Assembly: GCF_019800665.1 (NCBI RefSeq)
Contig: NZ_JAHVKO010000001.1
Span: 806,001-870,000 of the forward strand
Reading direction: 5' to 3'
Source of the DNA: Microbulbifer agarilyticus
Lineage (GTDB): Bacteria > Pseudomonadota > Gammaproteobacteria > Pseudomonadales > Cellvibrionaceae
Length of the DNA: 64,000 nt
The translations under genes were made by a program, and so were the position numbers. Every line of letters begins with the position of its first letter. Position 1 is the stretch's first letter. The notes below the pieces were generated by a model that ran no database searches, was not told the DNA's origin, and saw only the letters and a program-made list of their open reading frames with translations. Below, in pieces: positions 8,608-19,300 of the stretch.

Positions 8608-9711
8608 ATGGCACTTCACCGCGTAAATACCGACGAATACCAGCAGCAACTGGACCAGAAAGTGGCCCGGCTGCGGGAGGCCTATACGCCCTTTACCGAT
8701 CTGGCACCGGAAGTCTTTCCTTCCCCGCCCAGCCACTACCGCCTGCGCGCGGAATTCAAGATGTGGCAAGACGGCGGACGCGTGGATTACGCAATGTACA
8801 AACAGGGTGAATACAAAAAGCCGTTCGTGATCCAGGAGTTTACCGTTGGTTCGCGCAGGATCAACGAGCTGATGCCGCCGCTGCTTGATGCCATCAATGC
8901 GAGCGAGATGCTGCGCAAACGCCTGTTCTGTACGGAATTCCTGACAACATTGAGCGGTGATGCGCTGATCACCCTGATTTACCACAAACCTCTGGGGGAA
9001 GAATGGGAATCAGAGGCGCGCGCCCTGCAGGACCAGCTGGGAGTGCCCATTTTGGGACGCTCGCGCAAACAGAAACTGGTGCTCGAGCGCGACTACGTGA
9101 TTGAAAAGCTGGATATCGACGGACGCGAATACCAGTACAAGCAGGTTGAAGGTAGTTTCACACAACCCAATGGTGAGATTTGCCGTTCGATGATCAGCTG
9201 GGCAAAAAGCTGTTGCCCGCAAACAAGCGAAGACAAAGCCAGTGGCGATTTGCTGGAGCTCTACTGTGGTAATGGTAATTTCACCATTCCACTGGCAGCG
9301 CACTTCCGCAAGGTACTGGCGACTGAAATCTCCAAGGTATCGGTGAACGCGGCACAGGAAAACATCGCTGCCAACGGCGTGGATAACCTGGCGATACTGC
9401 GCTTATCCAGCGAGGAATTTACCCAGGCGATCGACAAGGTGCGCCCTTTCCGACGCCTGAAGGACTTCGACCTGGACAGTTACGATTTTTCCACTGTACT
9501 AGTGGATCCACCCCGTGCCGGCCTGGACCAAGACACCTGCGCGATGATTGCCCGCTTTCCAAGAATTCTATACATCTCCTGCAACCCGGAGACGCAGCTG
9601 GAAAACCTGGCGGAACTTACCAAAACCCACCGTATCGAGCGATTTGCGATCTTTGATCAGTTCCCGTACACCGATCATACAGAATCTGGTGTATTACTCG
9701 TACGCAAGTAA
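8608..9711 (+). CDS. trmA: tRNA (uracil-5-)-methyltransferase TrmA
   Basis: A 367-residue SAM-dependent enzyme making m5U54 in the T-loop of tRNA. The length and the DEYQQQLDQKV-type N-terminus match gammaproteobacterial TrmA, which lacks the TRAM and Fe-S parts of RlmC/RlmD. The SAM site LLELYCGNGNFTIPLA is near residue 215, the VLVDPPRAGLD motif near 300, and the catalytic nucleophile is Cys325 in YISCNPETQ. A Glu near the C-terminus (TDHTESG) is the expected general base region. It is a single-gene unit. Confidence 0.95.
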   Translation: MALHRVNTDEYQQQLDQKVARLREAYTPFTDLAPEVFPSPPSHYRLRAEFKMWQDGGRVDYAMYKQGEYKKPFVIQEFTVGSRRINELMPPLLDAINASEMLRKRLFCTEFLTTLSGDALITLIYHKPLGEEWESEARALQDQLGVPILGRSRKQKLVLERDYVIEKLDIDGREYQYKQVEGSFTQPNGEICRSMISWAKSCCPQTSEDKASGDLLELYCGNGNFTIPLAAHFRKVLATEISKVSVNAAQENIAANGVDNLAILRLSSEEFTQAIDKVRPFRRLKDFDLDSYDFSTVLVDPPRAGLDQDTCAMIARFPRILYISCNPETQLENLAELTKTHRIERFAIFDQFPYTDHTESGVLLVRK

Positions 9712-9773
9712 GTAGCACGACGCTCGCTAGCTGGGGGCACGCCGACCGTGTCAGGCCGCCCCCAATTACGCCG

Positions 9774-10238
9774 TTAAAAATTCCTACCGAGGATTCGCTT
9801 GGCCGCGTCCAGAGCGAAATCGCCCAACTCTTGCTCGACTTTGAACATTTCCTTTTCGTAGGCAAAACGTTCTTTCGGTGAGAGCTTTTTCCATTCAGCA
9901 AGGATGGGAATGTGATTGGTCTTATCCGAAATTTGGTAGAAGGCAACAAACTCTTCCTTTACCGACCCATCCACCTGTAAAGAATCCAGCAGTACGCGGA
10001 TACGGATCGAAGCCTCAGTCAGACCCACGCCATCTTCCAACAGCGTCTTGGCAATAATCTGAATACTGTTGTTTACCCGCTCACGCTGCGCCTCAGCCGC
10101 CGCTTCAAGCTCAGCCAATTGCTGTGCCTGACGTTTGCGCGCTGCACGCAGCTCAAGAACGTAGTAAGTGGCTATCGCGGAGAGCACGAGAATAATCAGC
10201 CCGGCAATTACCAGAATCCACACGGGTACTTCAGTCAT
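9774..10238 (-). CDS. DUF2489 domain membrane protein
   Basis: A 154-residue protein with one N-terminal membrane helix (about 7-28), an Ala/Glu/Arg-rich coiled-coil stretch (about 30-55), and a soluble domain containing NSIQIIAKTLLEDGVGLTEASIRI, the DUF2489 signature recognised here by its SIQIIAKTLL and EASIRI elements. Function is unknown. Its ATG overlaps the upstream transporter stop by four bases (ATGA) and it has no Shine-Dalgarno of its own, so it probably depends on coupled translation. Confidence 0.82.
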   Translation of the reverse strand: MTEVPVWILVIAGLIILVLSAIATYYVLELRAARKRQAQQLAELEAAAEAQRERVNNSIQIIAKTLLEDGVGLTEASIRIRVLLDSLQVDGSVKEEFVAFYQISDKTNHIPILAEWKKLSPKERFAYEKEMFKVEQELGDFALDAAKRILGRNF

Positions 10239-11179
10239 GGGAGGTTTACCTTCAACAGTGCCAGTCCGAGACTGGCGGTAACAATAGAAAAGAGTGTGCT
10301 GATCGCGACAATGTTAGCGGCCAACTGGCTGTTGCCACCCAGTGCGCGCGCCATAATAAAGGAAGCCGAGGCCGTTGGCGCGGCTGCCAGCAGAAACAGA
10401 ATCGCCATGGATTGTCCGTCCAGCTGGAACATCCAGCCGATGGCAACAAGTACCACCGGGACCACGAGCAACTTGAATGCGCTGGCGACCACGGCGCCAA
10501 AGGAGCTGCGGCGCAACATGCTCAAGTCCAGGGATGCGCCAATACAAAGCAGCGCCAACGGCAGGGTTACCGAAGCGAGATACTCTCCGGTCTGTACCAC
10601 CATTTGAGGCAGCTTCAGCCCTACGGCTTTTGCAACCAGCGCCGAAACGATGGCCACAATCAGCGGGTTGCGCGCAACATCGATGGCCAGCTTCCGCCAA
10701 CTAAACTTCGCCTTTTGCGAATAGACCGCGAACAGGGCAACCGCCGCGATATTGTAAAAAATCGTAATCACCGCCATCAGCAACGCGGCCTGCGCCAGGC
10801 CCGACGGGCCGTAGGCATTAACCGCCCATGCCAGCCCAATAATCCCGAGGTTTCCGCGAAATGCCCCCTGGATAAACGCACTGCGGTCCCCATAAGCCAG
10901 TGGCCGGGCGCACAACCAGGCCAGTGGCACCGTCAACACAGTACCCAGCAAACCAGCAAGGAGCAGAGGCCACTCGTCCGTTGGAGCGGCATCGGAACCG
11001 AAAATATTGAAAAACAACAGCGCCGGCAGCGTGATCAGAAACACCAACCGCGATGCATCATCGACGAACGAGTTACTGAGCAACTTCGCGCGCGCGAGCC
11101 CATAGCCCACCAACAGGGTGAGGAAAATGGGTGCGGTAACAGAAAGCGCAAACGAGAAGGTGTCGGCTACAGCGTCCAA
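10235..11179 (-). CDS. AEC family permease (auxin efflux carrier type)
   Basis: A 314-residue inner membrane protein with about ten hydrophobic segments in two five-helix repeats, as in bacterial AEC transporters (for example malonate or malate carriers). Recognisable parts are the N-terminal PIFLTLLVGYGLARAKLL, RGNLGIIGLAWA in the middle and ASASFIMARALGGN in the second half. The start is a TTG with a weak GGAA site, three bases after rmuC; no internal ATG fits better. The substrate is not predictable. Confidence 0.85.
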   Translation of the reverse strand: MDAVADTFSFALSVTAPIFLTLLVGYGLARAKLLSNSFVDDASRLVFLITLPALLFFNIFGSDAAPTDEWPLLLAGLLGTVLTVPLAWLCARPLAYGDRSAFIQGAFRGNLGIIGLAWAVNAYGPSGLAQAALLMAVITIFYNIAAVALFAVYSQKAKFSWRKLAIDVARNPLIVAIVSALVAKAVGLKLPQMVVQTGEYLASVTLPLALLCIGASLDLSMLRRSSFGAVVASAFKLLVVPVVLVAIGWMFQLDGQSMAILFLLAAAPTASASFIMARALGGNSQLAANIVAISTLFSIVTASLGLALLKVNLP

Positions 11180-11182
11180 GGC

Positions 11183-12601
11183 TTATTCCACTTCCTCGGC
11201 AGTACTTTCCGCAGTAGTAGTTTCCGCGGCAGTCTTCTCCGCATCTAACGCGGGCAATTTGTGGCTGTCCTCCGCCTGCTCACGCAAGTCGGCGGCAATC
11301 TGCTTGCGGGTCTTCGCCCCCAGTTTGCGCAGACTGTCGATACGCTTCACCGCATTGCCGCGGCCGGTAGCGAGTCGCTTATAGGTTTCCTGATACGCTT
11401 CATCCGCCTGGCGGATACGGCTACCCAGGTTATCCAGCGACTCCAGCACCAGTGCAAACTGGTCGTGCAGCTTGCCCGCCTCGTCGGCAATCTTTTCCGC
11501 GTTTTTGTTTTGCTTTTCGTAGCGCCAGATATTCTCAACCGTGCGCAGGGTCGCCATCAACGTCGTCGGGCTCACCAGTACGATCTGGCGCTCGTAGGCG
11601 AAACGGAACATTTCCGGGTCCGCCTGCATCGCGAGCATATAGGCGGCCTCAATCGGCACAAAAATAAATACAAAATCGAGGGTGCGCACACCCTCCAGCT
11701 GCTCGTAGGCCTTTTTATTCAAGCCGGTGATATGCGCACGCAGTGAGTTCACATGCTGCTTGAGCGCCTGCGTACGCTCTTCGTCGGTCTCTGCCGAGGC
11801 GTAGCGTTCGTAATCCACCAGCGAGACCTTGGAATCAATGATCAGGTCCTTGTTTTCTGGCAGACGCACGATCACGTCCGGCTGGCGACGGCGTCCATCG
11901 GCGGTAAAGCTAACCTGCGTTTCGTACTCACGCCCTTTCTGCAGGCCAGACTCTTCCAGCAAGCGCTCAAGCACCACCTCACCCCAGTTACCCTGAATCT
12001 TGCGGTCGCCTTTCAGCGCCGAAGTCAGGTTCAGGGCCTCGTCACTAATACGCTGGGTTTGTTCGCGCAGCGCCTTGATCTGGCCCAGCAGACTATTGCG
12101 CTCGGCATTTTCCCTGTCGTATACGTGTTCTACGCGCTTGCGGAAGTCGCCCAGCTGGCGTTCCAGCGGATCGAGGCTCTTGCGCAGGCTATCTTCGCTG
12201 CGGCGCTGGAAGGCCTGCTGTTTCTCTTCAAAAATCCGGTTAGCGAGGTTTTCGAACTGCTGGGTCATGCTCGCGCGCGTCTGTTCCAGCTGCTGCTTCT
12301 GCTCGGCGAGCGCAGCTTCGCCCTTCTCCACCAGGACCTGATGCCGCACCAGCTGCTGAGACTTGTCAGAAAGCGCCTCACGCAGCTGCTGGATCTCCAC
12401 CTGTTGCTGGGTATCACGCTCTTGCACCACCTGTACCTGGGCCTGCTGCACCTGCTGCTCGGCTTGTAGTGACTGGAGCTGACTGATCAGACGCGCCCTA
12501 CCGGCCCTGCCACCCCAGAATGCGAGAAGCATCAGCGCCAGAATCAGGCCCGTCGCCAGCAGTGACTGCTCCAGGGATATTTGCAGGGGAAACCAGGTCA
12601 T
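11183..12601 (-). CDS. rmuC: DNA recombination protein RmuC
   Basis: A 472-residue protein with an N-terminal membrane helix, a long coiled coil (about 35-190, very rich in Gln, Glu and Leu) and a restriction-endonuclease-like domain. The RmuC core is clear: KIQGNWGEVVLERLLE, RRRQPDVIVRLPENKDLIIDSKVSL and FVFIFVPIEAAY. RmuC limits inversions at short inverted repeats in E. coli. The ATG at 12601 is preferred; a GTG nine bases upstream is equally open. The C-terminal tail is low-complexity Ala/Glu/Thr. It heads a minus-strand run with the AEC and DUF2489 genes. Confidence 0.93.
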   Translation of the reverse strand: MTWFPLQISLEQSLLATGLILALMLLAFWGGRAGRARLISQLQSLQAEQQVQQAQVQVVQERDTQQQVEIQQLREALSDKSQQLVRHQVLVEKGEAALAEQKQQLEQTRASMTQQFENLANRIFEEKQQAFQRRSEDSLRKSLDPLERQLGDFRKRVEHVYDRENAERNSLLGQIKALREQTQRISDEALNLTSALKGDRKIQGNWGEVVLERLLEESGLQKGREYETQVSFTADGRRRQPDVIVRLPENKDLIIDSKVSLVDYERYASAETDEERTQALKQHVNSLRAHITGLNKKAYEQLEGVRTLDFVFIFVPIEAAYMLAMQADPEMFRFAYERQIVLVSPTTLMATLRTVENIWRYEKQNKNAEKIADEAGKLHDQFALVLESLDNLGSRIRQADEAYQETYKRLATGRGNAVKRIDSLRKLGAKTRKQIAADLREQAEDSHKLPALDAEKTAAETTTAESTAEEVE

Positions 12602-12707
12602 AAAAATCACTTAAACTTATTAGGTAGTGTTATCGAATGTGCTACACAGGGCGTCGGCTGAGGTATCCTTGCCGGCCAGAGGTACTTAACGGGAGACAGG
12701 TTGTCGC

Positions 12708-13559
12708 ATGCCAATAGAAAGCGGCCAACAATCCAGCCGCCATTCTAACAAGGCCCCCAGCGCATTGATATTCGATTCCGGGGTCGGCGCCATCAGTATT
12801 GCGCGGGAGATCCGCCGGCAAATGCCCGGTCTCACCCTGCATTTCGGTATCGATAACGGTTTCTACCCCTACGGCACCAAGCCCGAAGATACGCTGGGAC
12901 CGCGTATCGTCGACATTGCCAGCCGCATGGTAGCCGCCTGTGATGCAGATTTACTGGTCGTCGGCTGCAACACCGCCAGTACCCTGGCCCTTCCCGAGCT
13001 GCGGCAAACCTTGCGGCAACCGGTTGTGGGTGTGGTACCTGCGATCAAGCCCGCGGCCGCGGGCAGCCGCACGGGCACCATTGCCCTGATTGCCACCGAA
13101 GGTACCGTAAACCGCCGTTACACCCGCGAGCTGATTGATCAGTTCGCCAACAGCAGCCGCGTGATCAACGTGCCGGCACCAGAGCTCGTGGCGCTGGCGG
13201 AAGCGAAACTCCGCGGCGAGACCATTGCCGCAGCAGATCTGGCTCCAGTGATTGAAAGGCTGTTTAGTGGGCCACACGGGGAAACCCTCGATACGGCGGT
13301 ATTGGCCTGCACCCATTTTCCGCTGTTGCGTGACGAACTCAGCGCGGCTTCTCCACGACCACTCACCTGGTTAGACTCCGGTGATGCCATTGCCCGCCGG
13401 GTGCGCTGGTGGTTGGACGAACTCAACCTCACACTGCCGAGCGAACCACACAGCAGCCAACTACTCACCAGCAGTGAGCATCAATCTGAGCAGATTCTGC
13501 AGGCGTTCGGCGAGTTCGGGCCGACGTATCAGCACCAGGCGATTGCGGTTAGACTGTAG
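12708..13559 (+). CDS. murI: Glutamate racemase
   Basis: A 283-residue cofactor-free racemase converting L- to D-glutamate for peptidoglycan. Both catalytic cysteines are present: Cys87 in VGCNTAST and Cys201 in LACTHFPLL. FDSGVGAISI near the N-terminus is the phosphate/substrate loop (the family usually has DSGVGGLSV). The first 18 residues are a polar extension. It is transcribed away from rmuC across a 106-base region. Confidence 0.93.
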   Translation: MPIESGQQSSRHSNKAPSALIFDSGVGAISIAREIRRQMPGLTLHFGIDNGFYPYGTKPEDTLGPRIVDIASRMVAACDADLLVVGCNTASTLALPELRQTLRQPVVGVVPAIKPAAAGSRTGTIALIATEGTVNRRYTRELIDQFANSSRVINVPAPELVALAEAKLRGETIAAADLAPVIERLFSGPHGETLDTAVLACTHFPLLRDELSAASPRPLTWLDSGDAIARRVRWWLDELNLTLPSEPHSSQLLTSSEHQSEQILQAFGEFGPTYQHQAIAVRL

Positions 13560-13659
13560 CCCTGTGAAGCCTCGGCTTCTCTGCGCAACACCTGACCATT
13601 TCCAGCGTGTACTGCGCCCAATAAAACAGCAATAAACACCCTATTCAGCGTCACACTAT

Positions 13660-16374
13660 ATGCTGCAACCTGCATTTCCTTTCCGGCAGATTCTCGACGA
13701 ACTACCGGTGGGCGGCCTCTTACTCACCCCGACCAACCGCCTGCGCAATCGCTGCTTGCAGGTATTCGGCGCATTCCAGCCGGCCAGCACCAAAAACTGG
13801 GCTCCGCCCGCAGTAGAGTCGCTGCAGGGCTGGCTCGACAAACTCTGGTTTGAACTACAGCAAAAGCAATGGCCCCCGGCCATGCAACGGGTACTTAACC
13901 GTGAGCAATGCCAGCTGTTATGGCAAGCCTGTATCGATAGCACGCTGGATAAAGGCTTAATCAACACCCAACAGTTGGCAGGCCACTGCGACGGGGCTTT
14001 GGCGCAATTGTTTCAGTGGTGTCGAATCGAACAATTGGAAAACGCAGAAGATGTGTTGAAGCCTCACTGGGAAAATACCGGTCTGCAGTCCGGCGACTAC
14101 CCGCTATTCGAATTATTACCCGCATTCCAGCAAAAGCTTGCGCAGCACAACGCAATTACCCAGGACCAGCGCGACCTGCTCATATTGCAAGCCTTTGAAG
14201 AGGGGCAGCTGGCGCGGCTCCCGCAGCTTTCTCTGGCGGGCTTTGTGCAATCCTCGCCACTCAATGACAAGTTATTCGCCGCGGCGGCCGAAAAGATAAT
14301 GCCGTTCGGGATCCCGGAAGCCGCTGCAAATAGCCTGAAAGTTAGCCGCTGCCATAACCTTGAAGAGGAGCTACAGCAGGCGGCGCGCTGGGCCGCCACG
14401 AAACTGGCGCAGAACCCGGACGCGAGCATTGGCATCGTGGTCAATAACCTTGGCCAGTGTCGCGCCCAGGTCGAACAGATCTTCGCGCGGGTACTGGAGC
14501 CCCAGTGGTTCTCCCCTACGCAACCCGCGTACACCCTGCCCTTCAACTTTTCCGCGGGCACGCCGCTGGCCAAGACACCAGTCGGTTCGGCATCGCTCGA
14601 TTTGCTCGAAGCGCTTGTGGACTCGTTTGATTACAGCACCCTGCGCAATCTGCTGTTCAGCCCTTTCTGGGGAGAAGCAGGAGCGCCAGAACAGCATTTG
14701 CGCAGCGCCCTGATGCGGCGACTGCAAAAGCTGGAATTGCGCGAGATTCCCGGAAACGTACTGCGTTCCTGGGCGGAAAAGCTCGCCGAAGAGCTTGCCC
14801 CCGAAAGCCCGCTTCCCGGGCAACTGAACCAGCTGGGCGACTGGGCCCGACGCTGGCAACGCGCCCCAGCGGAAGTCTGGGCACAGCGCTTTTCTGAACT
14901 GCTGCTGAAGCTCGGCTGGCCCGGCGCACGCAATCCCAACAGTCAGGAATACCAGCAGCTGGTGCTGTGGGAACAAGCACTGGAAAGCTTTGCCAATCTC
15001 AGCGAATTCACCGGCGCGCTGCCACTGCGAAAGGCGCTGCAGTTGTTGCGACAGATAGCCAGCCGCAGTCCGTTCCAGGCCGAAACCCGCGACGGGCCAC
15101 TGCAAATTCTCGGGGTACTGGAAGCCGGCGGCCTCGCTTTCGAGCATATACGTCTGGTGGGGTTTGGCCAGCAACAGTGGCCGGCACCGCCATCGCCCAA
15201 CCCGATGCTGCCCATCCTCTGGCAAAAAGAGTGGAAAATGCCGCGCGCGAGTGCCGAGCGTGAATTGGAGCTTGCGCAACAGCTTACCCAGGACTTGCTA
15301 AATAGCAGCAGTGACGTGGTGGTTAGTTATGCCTGTGAGGAAGATGGCGTAGGCCAATCTCTCAGCGCACTATTTGGCAGCCCTGCCCCCGCAGATTGGC
15401 TCGATAGCGACCCGCTGCAGGCCTTCTACGAAACGCTAGAGAAAGCCACTGCACTGGAGAAGATCTCCGACGAAGCACTCCCCCCGCTCTCCGCTGATGA
15501 ATGCGCACAGGTACGCGGCGGCGCAGGTGTATTAAAAGCCCAGGCCCTGTGCCCCCTCAACGCGCAACTTCGTTACCGCCTGGGTGCCGACAGTTTTATG
15601 CAGCCAGGCCTCGGCCTGAGCCCCGCCGAGCGCGGCAATCTGATTCATGAAATGCTCGCCGCTTTCTTCGAGAACTGTAAAACGTCTCGCCAGCTTGTCG
15701 AAATGACACCAGAGCAGCGCAAACTACAGATCAACACCAGTATTGACACCGCCATCGGGCGACTTAAGCGAAAACATCCGGAGTTGCCGCAGGCATTCTG
15801 GTCGCTGGAAAAAAGTCGTCTGGGAGACATCTTCGAACAGTGGCTGCCGCTGGAACTGGCGCGCCCACAATTTGAGGCCGCGCAAATTGAGTCACAAACA
15901 ACCGTGAATCTCGAGGGCTTGACCCTGACATTACGTCTGGACCGGCTGGACAACCTCACCTCTGCAGATCAGGAAGAACAGCTGGTAATCGACTACAAAA
16001 CTGGTCAAACCAGTGTCAGCGACTGGCTGCAAGCACGCGTGCGCGAGCCGCAATTACCACTCTATGCCTTGTTCCTGCCAAACGTAAAAGGCATTGCCTA
16101 CGGCGCGGTAAAAAATGGCGATTGCAAATACCTTGGCACTGGTGAACTTACCCATTCCATCAAAGGCGTAAAAGCGGTTGGCGACAGCCAGAAGAACCCC
16201 GAAGTGGAATTCGGCAACTGGGATCAGTTGACCCAGCACTGGGCACAAGCACTGGCAACGCTCGCCTCGGAGTACAAAACCGGGTATGCCGCACTCCGCT
16301 TCGACCGCCCCGCGGACAACGAAAACCAAAAGAATTTGTGGCCGCTGAACCGCTGGCCGGAACGCCAATCATGA
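13660..16374 (+). CDS. AddB-like PD-(D/E)XK nuclease of a helicase-nuclease pair
   Basis: A 904-residue protein with the AddB-type layout: a degenerate SF1 helicase-like N-terminal region and a C-terminal RecB-type nuclease with LVIDYKTGQTSVSDW (about residue 777). The N-terminus has LTPTNRL where true AddB has a Walker A loop, so ATP binding is doubtful. Only one cysteine (ALCPLNAQ) is seen near where AddB has a four-cysteine Fe-S cluster. It probably pairs with the downstream helicase in double-strand break repair. The stop overlaps the next start (ATGA). This matches gammaproteobacterial proteins annotated simply as probable DNA repair proteins. Confidence 0.82.
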   Translation: MLQPAFPFRQILDELPVGGLLLTPTNRLRNRCLQVFGAFQPASTKNWAPPAVESLQGWLDKLWFELQQKQWPPAMQRVLNREQCQLLWQACIDSTLDKGLINTQQLAGHCDGALAQLFQWCRIEQLENAEDVLKPHWENTGLQSGDYPLFELLPAFQQKLAQHNAITQDQRDLLILQAFEEGQLARLPQLSLAGFVQSSPLNDKLFAAAAEKIMPFGIPEAAANSLKVSRCHNLEEELQQAARWAATKLAQNPDASIGIVVNNLGQCRAQVEQIFARVLEPQWFSPTQPAYTLPFNFSAGTPLAKTPVGSASLDLLEALVDSFDYSTLRNLLFSPFWGEAGAPEQHLRSALMRRLQKLELREIPGNVLRSWAEKLAEELAPESPLPGQLNQLGDWARRWQRAPAEVWAQRFSELLLKLGWPGARNPNSQEYQQLVLWEQALESFANLSEFTGALPLRKALQLLRQIASRSPFQAETRDGPLQILGVLEAGGLAFEHIRLVGFGQQQWPAPPSPNPMLPILWQKEWKMPRASAERELELAQQLTQDLLNSSSDVVVSYACEEDGVGQSLSALFGSPAPADWLDSDPLQAFYETLEKATALEKISDEALPPLSADECAQVRGGAGVLKAQALCPLNAQLRYRLGADSFMQPGLGLSPAERGNLIHEMLAAFFENCKTSRQLVEMTPEQRKLQINTSIDTAIGRLKRKHPELPQAFWSLEKSRLGDIFEQWLPLELARPQFEAAQIESQTTVNLEGLTLTLRLDRLDNLTSADQEEQLVIDYKTGQTSVSDWLQARVREPQLPLYALFLPNVKGIAYGAVKNGDCKYLGTGELTHSIKGVKAVGDSQKNPEVEFGNWDQLTQHWAQALATLASEYKTGYAALRFDRPADNENQKNLWPLNRWPERQS

Positions 16375-19300
16375 CCAGTACAACACCAGTAGATGCCAGA
16401 CAGCGTGAACAAGCCCTCGACATCACGCAAAGCTATGCGGTTTCGGCCCCCGCCGGCTCCGGAAAAACCGGCCTGCTGACACAGCGCCTGCTCAAATTGC
16501 TCGCAGCCTGCAAACAGCCAGAAGAAGTACTGGCGATTACCTTTACCCGCAAAGCGGCGGGTGAAATGCGCGAGCGCCTGCTCGATGCCTTACTAGACGC
16601 GCGGGACAATCCGGAGCCGGACAATCCCCACGCAAAAATTACCTGGCAGCTGGCAAAGAATTTGTTGGCCCACGACCAGACACATCAATGGCATCTACTC
16701 GAGAGCCCTCAGCGCCTGCGTATCCAGACCATCGATGGACTATGCCGAAATATCGCCAGCCAATTACCCGTCGACAGTGGACTGGGCGCACCGGGTGAAC
16801 CCCTGGAGCAGCCCGCAATCGCCTATGAGAAGGCCATTGCCAATCTTTTGCCGAAGCTGGAGCAAGAGCCTCTGGATCAGGATCTTGGTGAACTGCTGCT
16901 GCACCTCGACAACAATCTGCCGGAAGTTACCGGGTTGCTGCAGACCCTGCTGGAAAAGCGGGAACAGTGGCTTGAACCACTGCTCGCGGTCCACCAGGAA
17001 CAGGCGGAGGACTATTTTACCTTCGTAATCAACGAACTGATTGAAGGGCAGCTTGCCGCACTGAAAGCGGGTTTGGGAACACGCCTCGGTGAACTGATTG
17101 AACTCGCGGACTACGCGGGTACTAATCTCAGCAAAGACAAGCCCGAGCATCCGATAAGCCAGCTTGCGGGTATCGCAGGCGTGCCGAGCTGTGACGCGGA
17201 AGGTCTGCAGCAATGGCTGGCGCTCGCTGAGCTGCTGGTTACCGGTACCGGCACCTATCGCAAGTCGGTCACCAAAACCATTGGCTTTCCCGCCGCCGAT
17301 AAGAAGTCTCCGAATGCGGAGAAAGCCAAAGAGCAAAAGGCGCGGATTACTGCCCTGCTCGCTTCCTTGGCCGACGATGAGACGCTACTTCAACAGATCG
17401 CCGAAGTGCGCACTCTTCCCGGCGGTATGGACGACGGCCAGTGGCAGATTCTGCGCTCGATGGCCCGCATCCTGCCGCTGTTAGTGGCAGAGTTAAAACT
17501 GGTATTCCAGCAGATCGGCGGCACCGACTTTACCGAGGTCGCGCAGGCGGCACTGGCGGCACTGGGCAGCAGTGATGATCCCAGTGAAGTCGCGCTCAAG
17601 CTGGACGTGCAGATTCAGCACATATTGGTAGATGAATTCCAGGACACGTCCCAATTACAACTGGAATTGCTGCAAAAGCTCACCGCCGGCTGGGAGCCTC
17701 AAGACGGGCGCAGCCTGTTTATCGTGGGCGACGGCATGCAATCCTGCTACGGCTTCCGCAATGCCAACGTGGGTATCTTTCTGGACGCGCGCAACGAAGG
17801 TATCGGCGAGCTGCCGCTGGTACCACTGAATCTGCAGGTGAATTTCCGCTCCAGTACCGCTGTGGTGGACTGGGTTAATAGCACCTTCGCGCGCGCCTTC
17901 CCCAGCAAAGACAATATCAGCCGTGGCGCCGTGCGTTATTTGGAATCCGTCGCGTTCAAGCCGCGCTCCTGGGAAGGTGAACCCGTCACCTTTTATGGCT
18001 GCATAGACGATAACGAACGTTTGCTGGAAGCGGAGAAAACGCTGCAGATCGTGCAGGACCTACAGGTACAATCGCCGTCGGCAAGCATCGCCATTCTGGT
18101 GCGAAATAAAAAACACCTGCAACAGATCTTGCCGGAACTCACCCGTGCGGGCATTCCTTACCAGGCCCAGGATCTCTCGCCCTTGGCCAGTAAAATGGTG
18201 GTGCTGGACTTGCTCAGCCTGACACGCGCCTTGCAAGATCCTTCTGACCGCATCAGCTGGCTATCGGTACTGCGTGCCCCCTGGTGCGGCCTAACCCTGC
18301 CCGACCTGCATGCGCTGGCCAACGCCACTGCAAAAACCGACATTCTCGCCGACGACGCAAAGTCACGGGATCCGCGTGACCCGAAAAACGCGCCCCTCCT
18401 AAACACCCTGCACAGTGGCCAGACAGTGGCAGGGTTAAGCGAGGACGGCGCGCAGCGCTTGCAGCGAAGCCTACCGGTCATCCTGGAAGCTTGGCAGCAA
18501 CGTGGCCGCAAGCCTCTGCGGGTTTGGATCGAAGGCCTGTGGCTCGCTCTCGGCGGACCTGCGAGTGTCGCAGACAAGCAGGAACTGAGTAACGCCGCTG
18601 ACTTTTTCCAGCTCTTGGAAAAATACGACCAGGGCGGCGGAATCGGCGATTGGCCCGCATTCGAACAAGCCCTGGAAAAGTTGTTCGCGCGCCCCGCACA
18701 ACAGGCCAACGTGCAGGTGATGACGATCCACAAGTCCAAGGGTCTGGAATTTGACCATGTAATCATTCCCGGCCTGGATAAGTCCGGCGGTGCCGGCGGC
18801 AGCGACCAGCTTTTGCGCTGGTGCAGCTGGCTAAATGCCGAGGCAGATAACCGTTTTCTGCTCGCGCCCAAAAGCCCGCGCAGCGGCAAAGACCCGCTTT
18901 ACGCCTACGTCAAACACGACAACAGCGAGCGCGAGCGACTCGAAGGCACGCGACTACTTTACGTTGGCTGCACCCGTGCGATCCACAGCCTGTATCTACT
19001 GGCCAACGTAAAGTCTTCCGACAAGAAAAATGAGGACTACAAGGCGCCCACGCCCGCATCACTGCTTGCCAGTCTCTGGCCCACGCTCAGCGAGCAGGAC
19101 GGCAGTAATTGGTGTCATTGGCTTGAGAGCCCGGAGCCGGTAGCCGATGCCGACGCAACCGATCACAGCTATCTGCTGCAGTTGCCTCTGGGCTGGCAGC
19201 CCAGTGCTTACCCGCATGGAAACCTGCTGGCCCGTTACCGGGTGGCAAGCACACAAGCCACACCCGGAGAGGATGCGCAGGACGCGGAGGAAGAACGCAA

